DNA of 11,486 nucleotides. It comes from Chloroflexota bacterium. Its GTDB lineage: Bacteria > Chloroflexota > Ktedonobacteria > Ktedonobacterales > Ktedonobacteraceae. Under the pieces are notes generated by a model that saw only the letters and a program-made list of their open reading frames with translations, did no database searches and was not told the origin of the DNA. The position numbers were made by a program, and so were the translations under genes. The stretch lies in contig VBHS01000345.1 of the NCBI GenBank assembly GCA_005881295.1, positions 1 through 11,486 on the forward strand, read 5' to 3'. Of this stretch, positions 6,280-11,486 are shown in pieces (positions within the stretch are counted from its first letter, which is position 1; the number at the start of each line of letters is the position of its first letter).

Positions 6280-6633
6280 ATGGCAAATTCACATAGGCAA
6301 GAAAAACTGGGCGAATTAATCGCGGTTGAATTGAGCGACCTTATGCGCACTCGACTGAAAGACCCGCGTGTCGGCTTCGCCAGCATCACCCACGTAGAAG
6401 TTAGCGGCGATTTTCGCCATGCCAAAATTTTCGTCAGCGTCATGGGTAGTCCGGAGGATCAGGCAGCTACCATGAAAGGGCTAAAACATGCCTCTGGGTA
6501 CCTGCGCCATGAACTCGCCGAACGCATCACTCTCCGCTATATGCCCGAGCTAGTCTTCAAACTCGATACTTCGATCGCAGAAGGCGCGAAAGTGCTTGAA
6601 CTCATTCGACAAAATGAGCAAGAACAACATTAG
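6280..6633 (+). CDS. rbfA: Ribosome-binding factor A (30S maturation)
   Basis: RbfA is a small KH-type protein that binds the immature 30S subunit near the 5' helix of 16S rRNA and is needed for late processing and cold adaptation. The 117-residue length is typical. Family features are the N-terminal helix RQEKLGELIAVELSDLM, the DPRVGFASITHVEVSGDFRHAKIFVSV core (about 29-54), the conserved LRHELAERITLRYMPELVF stretch (about 75-93) and DTSIAEGAKVLELI near the end. AAAGGGA (6266-6272) lies 7 bases before the ATG. The end overlaps the DHH phosphoesterase gene if that gene starts at 6614. Position after infB matches the conserved operon. Confidence 0.95.
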   Translation: MANSHRQEKLGELIAVELSDLMRTRLKDPRVGFASITHVEVSGDFRHAKIFVSVMGSPEDQAATMKGLKHASGYLRHELAERITLRYMPELVFKLDTSIAEGAKVLELIRQNEQEQH

Positions 6634-7663
6634 AGGTGGAGGTATCGATATAACTACCAACAAAGCACTGAACCAGCAATTGGACCCGGCATTGCTGAGG
6701 CAGGCATTGGCTCTCATTCATTCAGCTCAACGCATAGCCGTGATCGCTCATGAACATCCTGATGGTGATTGTCTCGGTTCTGCCCTCGGGCTGGCTCACA
6801 TACTTGGTCAAGTCGGCAAAACCTGCGTGATCGCCTGTGCCGATCCTGCGCCAGGCAACCTCGCCTTTATGCCAGGTATAGATAAACTGCAACATACGCT
6901 GGATAACGAGGACTACGATCTGGTCATTGCCCTCGATGCCGGTGAGCTATCGCGTTTTGGTTCCCTTTACCAGCAGCACCAGGCATTCCTTGAACGCGTG
7001 CCCATCCTCAATATCGACCATCATCTCAGCAGTAGTGGCTGCGGAAACGTCAATATCATCGACCCCATCTCCGCGGCAACCGCCGAACTCCTGGTCCTAT
7101 TTCAGCAGCAAGCAAAGCTACCTTTGAACAAGGATGCAGCGCTCTGTCTGCTCACTGGCATCATCACCGATACCAGCTCATTCCAATTCACAAACACCAC
7201 TGCCCGCACCCTGGAGGCCAGCGCCGTACTCTTACGCGCCGGAGCCGTCCCAGAAACAGTTGTACAACCTATCTATCGCACGCGTCCCCTCGCACAAATG
7301 CGCTTTCAGTCCCTCGTCATCTCCAACGCGCAAACCTCCTGCAATGGGCGCCTCATCTGGTCGCAGGCCACCGACGCCACCCTGGCTGTAGCGGGCGCTA
7401 CACCAGACATGGACGACAACTTCTCTGGTCTCCTGCGCGACATCGAAGGCGTAGAGGTAGCTGTTTTCTTCAAAAGCTACGGTGATCCAAACATAACCCG
7501 CCTCAGTATGCGCAGTGCCGCTCCCTACAACGCCGCGGAAATCTGCCAGCGCATCGCCAATGGCGGGGGTCATGCCCGCGCTGCCGGTGGTACCCTTCAC
7601 CTGCCCATTGATGCCGCCATCAAACTGGTCATCACCGAACTAGAGCGCATCATGTGTACCTGA
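6614..7663 (+). CDS. nrnA: DHH-family phosphoesterase, NrnA-like oligoribonuclease/pAp phosphatase
   Basis: NrnA-type enzymes degrade very short RNAs and dephosphorylate 3'-phosphoadenosine 5'-phosphate in the cytoplasm. The 349-residue product shows the metal-binding DHH motifs: HEHPDGDCLGS (46-56), ALDAGE (106-111), NIDHH (133-137) and TDTSSF (185-190). It ends with the DHHA1 substrate-binding glycine motif GGGHARAAGG (317-326). Length and motif order fit RecJ-like NrnA, not full-length RecJ. The start is uncertain. The ATG at 6614 overlaps rbfA by 20 bases and has no good ribosome site; a TTG at 6596 is also possible. An excellent GGTGGAGG site (6635-6642) lies just after the rbfA stop but points to ATA at 6650, with no ATG/GTG/TTG in reach. 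Location after rbfA is typical for this family in Gram-positives and Chloroflexota. Confidence 0.9.
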   Translation: MSKNNIRGGGIDITTNKALNQQLDPALLRQALALIHSAQRIAVIAHEHPDGDCLGSALGLAHILGQVGKTCVIACADPAPGNLAFMPGIDKLQHTLDNEDYDLVIALDAGELSRFGSLYQQHQAFLERVPILNIDHHLSSSGCGNVNIIDPISAATAELLVLFQQQAKLPLNKDAALCLLTGIITDTSSFQFTNTTARTLEASAVLLRAGAVPETVVQPIYRTRPLAQMRFQSLVISNAQTSCNGRLIWSQATDATLAVAGATPDMDDNFSGLLRDIEGVEVAVFFKSYGDPNITRLSMRSAAPYNAAEICQRIANGGGHARAAGGTLHLPIDAAIKLVITELERIMCT

Positions 7664-7762
7664 TCTTTTGGTGTCGAAACGCCTTGAGCCCTATTCGCAG
7701 CCCAAATGAGCAGCGTGGCATGATAGAACGAATAAAGAAAATCTAGAGCTTTAGCAAATATT

Positions 7763-8454
7763 ATGGACGGAATACTCAACATTAACAAAGCCACAGGCAT
7801 GACTTCTCACGACGTCGTAGCAAAAATACGCAACATACTCAAACAGAAACGCGTCGGACACGCGGGAACGCTCGACCCCGCCGCCAGCGGCGTCCTCCCC
7901 ATTTGCATCGGCCTGGGAACGCGCGTAGCCGAATATCTCAGCGAAAGCGGCAAAGCCTACCTGGCCGACATCATCTTTGGCATAGTCACCGACACCTATG
8001 ACAGCGAAGGCAGCATCATACGCACCGCCAGTACCGCCGACCTCAGCCTTTCCGGCATCGAAGAAGCTCTACAACACTTTCTCGGTCCCCAGGTGCAACT
8101 TCCACCACGCTACTCAGCCATCAAAATTCAGGGACAGCCTGCCTATAAACGAGCCCGCTCAGGTGAAGAACTCACTATGACAGCGCGCCCCATCACCATC
8201 ACTTCCCTTAAAATACTCGCCTGGGAGCCCCCGCGTCTCACTCTTGCCATTGAGTGCAGCAAGGGTACCTACATCCGTTCACTGGCTTAGAACGTGTCCT
8301 GCACGGCAACGCCTTTCACCACGATCCTCCCACCCCATCAATCTCTCCCTCCAACCTCGCCCGCGTCTACGACACCGGCAATCACTTCCTCGCTATCGCC
8401 GAATGGCGCCTTGACCAAAACCTCTGGCAACCCATTAAAGTCCTCGCACCGTAA
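7763..8454 (+). pseudogene. truB: tRNA pseudouridine(55) synthase TruB, internal deletion with frameshift
   Basis: TruB makes pseudouridine 55 in the T-loop of tRNAs. The first 175 codons (7763-8290) are a clear TruB N-terminus: MDGILNINKATGMTSHDVV, the catalytic motif GHAGTLDPAASGVLPI with nucleophile Asp38, the PPRYSAIKIQGQPAYKRAR motif and the CSKGTYIRSLA motif. The frame then stops at TAG 8288-8290. The TruB C-terminus continues in another frame (about 8282-8454), as LERVLHGNAF and YDTGNHFLAIAEWR ending in WQPIKVLAP, a PUA-like domain. The segment that normally follows RSLA (the RDLG..LG..A..L.R...GPF region) is absent from every frame: about 230 codons are present versus roughly 290-310 normally. 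This suggests loss of about 70 codons plus a frame change, so activity is doubtful. No ribosome site is evident before the ATG. Confidence 0.85.
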
Positions 8455-8491
8455 TCCCGCTTCCCCCTTGGTGGGATGAGCAAAACATCCC
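8455..8491 (+). other. Overlapping hairpins after truB
   Basis: GGGATG (8473-8478) pairs perfectly with CATCCC (8486-8491) over a 7-base loop. TCCCGC (8455-8460) can instead pair with GTGGGA (8471-8476), so the two forms share GGGA. The first starts at the base after the truB stop. No T-tract follows either; it could be a weak terminator or processing signal. Confidence 0.35.
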
Positions 8492-8501
8492 TGCTCCCTC
8501 C

Positions 8502-8531
8502 TTGAACACCACAGACTGTTTATGCTATACC
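8502..8531 (+). promoter_or_regulatory. Candidate promoter upstream of ribF
   Basis: TTGAAC (8502-8507) and TATACC (8526-8531) are 18 bases apart, each with 4 of 6 consensus bases, and TG at 8523-8524 gives an extended -10. Transcription would start near 8538. A small hairpin, GCGA/TCGC over CTTG (8547-8558), lies in the leader. A weaker second pair, TTGCAC (8584-8589) and TAATAT (8607-8612), is also present. No FMN riboswitch motif is visible. Confidence 0.35.
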
Positions 8532-8675
8532 AAAAAGTCCTACTGAGCGACTTGTCGCGAAGTCAGCGCCAGCAAAAAATAAATTGCACCCCAGGGGTAG
8601 CTGTGGTAATATATGCCAAAGAAACTTAAAGCCAGGTACAAGCCAGAGCGGCAAGGGAAGCACCTCAACATAAAC

Positions 8676-9614
8676 ATGGAATACGAAACAACAGTAACAA
8701 GAACCGAACCAATCGTAATCACCATTGGCAACTTCGATGGCGTCCATATAGGGCATCAACGACTGATGCATGAACTGCGCAACACAGCCCAACAACTCAA
8801 CAGTAAGCCAGTATTGATTACATTCTCTCCACACACGCTCATAGTCGTGCGGCCAGACATCGACGTTCGCTATTTGACAACATTGGAAGAGAAACTGGCA
8901 CTGGCAAAAAAATATGGGGGGATCGCGGACAGCATCGTCATCAATTTTACGCCAGCAGTTGCGGCCATCAGCGCAGGCGAATTTATGCAGGAACTCTCTG
9001 CCCATTTCAACATCAAGGGCATGGTTGTCGGCACCAACTTTAGCCTTGGTCACAACAGGATGGGTAACGTCGCCTTTCTTCAGCAATACGGCCAGGAAAA
9101 CAACATAGTGGTACACCCTATCTCCCTGGAAGAGGTAGAGCGCACCCACATCAGTAGTACTCGTATCCGCGCATTGGTCAGCGAAGGGCGCATTAGTGAT
9201 GCAAATGAGCTATTAGGCCATCCACTTACGTTATCTGATATTGTAAGACGTGGTGCACAACGGGGAAGACTGCTAGGATTCCCCACCGCCAACCTGATAC
9301 CCGAAGCCCATAAACTCTTACCGGCCGACGGCGTCTATGCCGTACGCGTAAGTACAAATGGCCCTCTTAGTGACGGAGCCGATGCTTCTCGCGTCTATAA
9401 CGGTGTAGTCAATATCGGGGTTCGTCCAACCTTCAACGAGAAGGAGCGCATTGTAGAAGTACATTTGCTCGATGTTCAACCAGACCTCTATGATAAACGT
9501 ATTACTATAGACTTCATTGCACGATTGCGCAATGAGCAACGCTTTGCTAATATAGACGCATTGAAATCGCAGATCGCTGCCGATGTGCAACAGGCGCGTC
9601 AGGTATTAAATTAG
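8676..9614 (+). CDS. ribF: Bifunctional riboflavin kinase/FMN adenylyltransferase RibF
   Basis: RibF phosphorylates riboflavin to FMN and adenylates FMN to FAD. The 312-residue product (from 8676) has the nucleotidyltransferase motif GNFDGVHIGHQ (18-28), the ISSTRIR motif near residue 158, and the C-terminal flavokinase domain with RGRLLGFPTANL (about 191-202), GVYAVRV and NIGVRPTFNEKERIVEVHLLD, so both halves are complete. Two starts are possible. ATG 8676 gives the usual short lead before GNFDGVH, but its AAGGGAAG site is 15 bases away. ATG 8613 adds 21 basic residues and has only a distant AGGGG. The typical family length favours 8676. Its stop (9612-9614) overlaps the ribosome site of fhaA. 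ribF after truB is the common bacterial order. Confidence 0.93.
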   Translation: MEYETTVTRTEPIVITIGNFDGVHIGHQRLMHELRNTAQQLNSKPVLITFSPHTLIVVRPDIDVRYLTTLEEKLALAKKYGGIADSIVINFTPAVAAISAGEFMQELSAHFNIKGMVVGTNFSLGHNRMGNVAFLQQYGQENNIVVHPISLEEVERTHISSTRIRALVSEGRISDANELLGHPLTLSDIVRRGAQRGRLLGFPTANLIPEAHKLLPADGVYAVRVSTNGPLSDGADASRVYNGVVNIGVRPTFNEKERIVEVHLLDVQPDLYDKRITIDFIARLRNEQRFANIDALKSQIAADVQQARQVLN

Positions 9615-9623
9615 GGGGTGAGC

Positions 9624-10547
9624 ATGATGGACGCTCGCCGGCATCCACTTTCGAGATTGAATGCATGGATAGAGAGCACAGTGGAAAAATTCATTGCTTT
9701 TTTTGTACGAACGCCGGTTCAACCAGCTTTCATAGCCAGTAAGCTAGAAAGTGCCATGGAGAACGGTACATTCCTGCAAAAGGCAGGCCAGCGCCTGGCT
9801 CCCAACGTCTATGATATCTATCTCAACATCAAAGACCATCAGCGTTTATCTCCCAGCCAATTCACCCTGATCAGAGATTGGCAGGAATCTCTTATTGCCT
9901 ATGCCAGGAGAAAACACTACACATTAAAAACCGATCCCATCTTGCGCCTGCATGGAGTTAGCAACGTGCGCCTTGGCCTGGTGCGTATCGAGGCCAAACA
10001 AGAAGACGCAAAAAACTTGAGTTCAGCGGGCGGAGATGGCGCGGGTATTATGTCCACCCAGGCCCTCAGCCCTGAACAGTTAGCCCTTCTGCGCGCGCAA
10101 CTGGCGCCGGGACAACATCTCCCTGGCATTGATAACGCCATGCCACCAAACCAGGTGAAACCACCCGTTATGGGTGTGGGGAGCCAGTATAACAGCCCTG
10201 TTACACCGCCATTCATGTCAATGGGATCGCCGGTCGCCTCACCACCTCTGCCATGGGCACGGCTCTCTATCCGTTTACCACAGGCCGGCCACCAGTACTA
10301 CCAGATTGAAAAACCCGTCATCAATATTGGTCGTCAACTCAGCAACGACATCATAGTCGAAGACAAACGCGTCTCTCGCAACCATGCCCAGATCAAGTAC
10401 CAGCCTGATGGCCAGTTTGCCATTTTTGACCTTGGCAGCACCAACGGCATCACCATCAACAACACACCCAATATGCGCCAACATATCCTGCGCAATGGTG
10501 ACCGGTTCACCATTGGCAGTTATGATTTCTACTTTGAACGAAGGTGA
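9624..10547 (+). CDS. fhaA: FhaA-like protein: DUF3662 domain plus C-terminal FHA domain
   Basis: FHA domains bind phosphothreonine peptides; FhaA proteins in Actinobacteria act with Ser/Thr kinases on cell-wall synthesis. The 307-residue product has an N-terminal DUF3662 (FhaA-N) domain (about 5-125, opening LNAWIESTVEKFIAFFVRTP). A Pro/Gly/Met-rich flexible linker follows (about 135-212). A C-terminal FHA domain (about 215-307) carries INIGRQLSNDIIV, VSRNHAQI and LGSTNGITIN: the Gly-Arg, Ser, His and Asn contacts expected for phosphothreonine binding. The ribosome site GGGGG (9614-9618) overlaps the ribF stop and is 5 bases from ATG 9624 and 8 from ATG 9627; GTG 9618 is too close. No membrane segment is seen. 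Tight coupling to ribF suggests read-through from the translation operon. The symbol is by domain similarity. Confidence 0.88.
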   Translation: MMDARRHPLSRLNAWIESTVEKFIAFFVRTPVQPAFIASKLESAMENGTFLQKAGQRLAPNVYDIYLNIKDHQRLSPSQFTLIRDWQESLIAYARRKHYTLKTDPILRLHGVSNVRLGLVRIEAKQEDAKNLSSAGGDGAGIMSTQALSPEQLALLRAQLAPGQHLPGIDNAMPPNQVKPPVMGVGSQYNSPVTPPFMSMGSPVASPPLPWARLSIRLPQAGHQYYQIEKPVINIGRQLSNDIIVEDKRVSRNHAQIKYQPDGQFAIFDLGSTNGITINNTPNMRQHILRNGDRFTIGSYDFYFERR

Positions 10548-10556
10548 GATCTTTTT

Positions 10557-11006
10557 ATGCCCCTTTCGCTCGATGTTTTTTTATTGATATTGCGTCTCTT
10601 ACTTATCATTTTGCTTTATCTCTTTCTCATGCAGGTAGTTATCGCCATAACACGTGATTTGAAGAGAACAGCAGCAACCAGTGCCGACGAATACAAGGGA
10701 ACACCCATCGTCGGCCACTTGATCGTTGTCGATAGCGGGCCCAGCAGCCTCCTCCCAGGAACGCGCTTCGATCTCGAACCTAAAACTACCATCGGGCGCG
10801 CACCGACAAGTACGATCCGGCTGTCTGACAACTTCATCTCAAGTGCCCACTCCTATATCGAGAATCGCCATGGTACCTGGTACGTGCGCGACATCGGCAG
10901 TATGTATGGCACCTACGTCAATAATCAGCCAGCCCGCGAAGCCATTCCTGCCCGGCCGGGAGATATCATAAAAATCGGCTTCATCAGCTTTAAACTTGCC
11001 CAATAA
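10557..11006 (+). CDS. fhaB: FhaB-like membrane-anchored FHA protein
   Basis: The 149-residue product has one N-terminal membrane segment (about residues 5-30, LLILRLLLIILLYLFLMQVV) and a basic, polar linker. A C-terminal FHA domain follows (about 72-149) with TIGRAPTSTIRLSD, ISSAHSYIE and DIGSMYGTYVNN; Arg, Ser, His and Asn of the binding site are present. This matches FhaB (FipA) of Actinobacteria, a membrane FHA protein linking kinase signalling to septation and peptidoglycan synthesis. The ribosome site AAGGTGA (10541-10547) includes the fhaA stop and lies 9 bases before the ATG, so the two genes are coupled. No PP2C phosphatase gene follows, unlike the mycobacterial order fhaA-fhaB-pstP-rodA. 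Confidence 0.88.
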   Translation: MPLSLDVFLLILRLLLIILLYLFLMQVVIAITRDLKRTAATSADEYKGTPIVGHLIVVDSGPSSLLPGTRFDLEPKTTIGRAPTSTIRLSDNFISSAHSYIENRHGTWYVRDIGSMYGTYVNNQPAREAIPARPGDIIKIGFISFKLAQ

Positions 11007-11013
11007 ACAGCAT

Positions 11014-11040
11014 AAAAGTGGGGTTCCCATATCCCCTTTT
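11014..11040 (+). terminator. Weak terminator-like hairpin between fhaB and rodA/ftsW
   Basis: AAAAG (11014-11018) and GGG (11020-11022) pair with CCC and CTTTT (11033-11040), with one bulged T. The stem ends in TTTT followed by CTCG, so a T-tract exists only as part of the stem. It may attenuate transcription between the FHA pair and the next gene. It resembles the leader hairpin at 1625-1653 (AAAAGTGG against CC.CTTTT). Confidence 0.35.
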
Positions 11041-11080
11041 CTCGCTGAAGGTAGCAGCACTAGAAACAAGAGGACAATAA

Positions 11081-11486
11081 ATGGCACGTCAAACACCTTT
11101 GAGTACAATCAAAAGGTATCGCTGGAAAGAACTGGGACTATTCATCATCCCTTTCATGATCTTCCTGCTCGCCATGACCCAGCTACTACTCGCGAGGTCG
11201 GTACGAGCTGGATTGGTCCCTACCTCTTCGTTGAGCGCCAAAAACCTGCCAACGGTAGAGGGCCTGATTCCCGTCCTCGGTATCATCGCTATCTTATTCG
11301 GCGTCAATGTGTTATTAAGTTTCACCTTCCCAAAGGCCGATCAGGTGCTACTACCTCTTGTTGGTCTCCTCAGCGGCATTGGCGTGATGATGGCCCTGCG
11401 CATTGGGCCAAACCTTTTTCCTCCAGACCCGGCATTGGGCACGCGTCAGCTCATGTGGGTCATCGTTGGCATTGCCGCATTTCTCA
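11081..11486 (+). CDS. RodA/FtsW/SpoVE family peptidoglycan glycosyltransferase, 5' part only
   Basis: The frame is open from ATG 11081 to the right edge, 135 complete codons. AGAGGA (11069-11074) lies 6 bases before the ATG. The product begins with a short basic stretch, then membrane segments at about residues 18-37, 57-78, 83-104 and 118 onward. The pattern ADQVLLPLVGLLSGIGVMMALRIGPN followed by RQLMWVIVGIAAF is typical of the N-terminal half of SEDS proteins with an extra N-terminal helix, as in actinobacterial RodA/FtsW. SEDS proteins polymerise lipid II into glycan strands during elongation or division. The catalytic Asp and large extracellular loop lie beyond the window, so RodA and FtsW cannot be told apart. 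Location after fhaA-fhaB fits a cell-wall cluster. Confidence 0.82.
   Translation, partial: MARQTPLSTIKRYRWKELGLFIIPFMIFLLAMTQLLLARSVRAGLVPTSSLSAKNLPTVEGLIPVLGIIAILFGVNVLLSFTFPKADQVLLPLVGLLSGIGVMMALRIGPNLFPPDPALGTRQLMWVIVGIAAFL

Noticed and set aside
8270..8300. Programmed -1 frameshift joining the truB halves
   Set aside because: No X XXY YYZ slippery heptamer, and joining would still leave the conserved middle segment missing.
8520..9149. 209-residue minus-strand reading frame over ribF
   Set aside because: Antisense to the conserved RibF adenylyltransferase domain; no family resemblance.
1..11486. CRISPR array, insertion sequence or prophage
   Set aside because: No regularly spaced repeats, transposase, integrase or terminal inverted repeats seen; the window is housekeeping operon sequence.

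Overview
The window looks like a chromosomal stretch from a Chloroflexota bacterium, most likely a Ktedonobacteria-type soil organism. This is inferred from gene style and order: a nusA–ylxR–infB–rbfA–DHH phosphoesterase–truB–ribF run continues directly into actinobacterial-like FhaA and FhaB FHA proteins and a RodA/FtsW-type membrane protein. Base composition is moderate and every gene I accept lies on the + strand. I could not compare against any database.

Layout. Bases 1-233 carry the end of a DinB/maleylpyruvate-isomerase-like protein. A YihY/BrkB-type membrane protein follows (466-1494). A 230-base gap holds an extended -10 promoter, a palindrome and a strong leader hairpin, and then the translation/transcription operon begins: nusA (1732-2985), ylxR (2990-3307), a 424-base gap with its own promoter and a hairpin-rich leader, infB (3732-6210, frameshifted), rbfA (6280-6633), an NrnA-type DHH phosphoesterase (6614-7663), a broken truB (7763-8454) and ribF (8676-9614). 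The window ends in an envelope-signalling group: fhaA (9624-10547), fhaB (10557-11006) and the start of rodA/ftsW (11081 to the edge).

How the genes work together. NusA, IF2, RbfA, TruB, YlxR and NrnA cover transcription elongation, translation initiation, 30S maturation, tRNA modification, RNase P/RNA binding and nano-RNA turnover, which is the classic nusA-infB operon. RibF makes FMN and FAD. The FHA proteins recognise phosphothreonine and in Actinobacteria sit beside rodA, a penicillin-binding protein and Ser/Thr kinases that control cell-wall growth.

Two housekeeping genes are damaged as given. infB needs a one-base correction near 4017. truB lacks roughly 70 codons and changes frame near 8285. 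Each could be a sequencing or assembly fault or a real lesion. rimP and the L7Ae-like gene usual in this operon are absent from their expected places. The most promising non-coding feature is the infB leader (about 3345-3731), which has a good promoter, several hairpins, two sets of alternative pairings and a T-tract. I recognise no known riboswitch in it.
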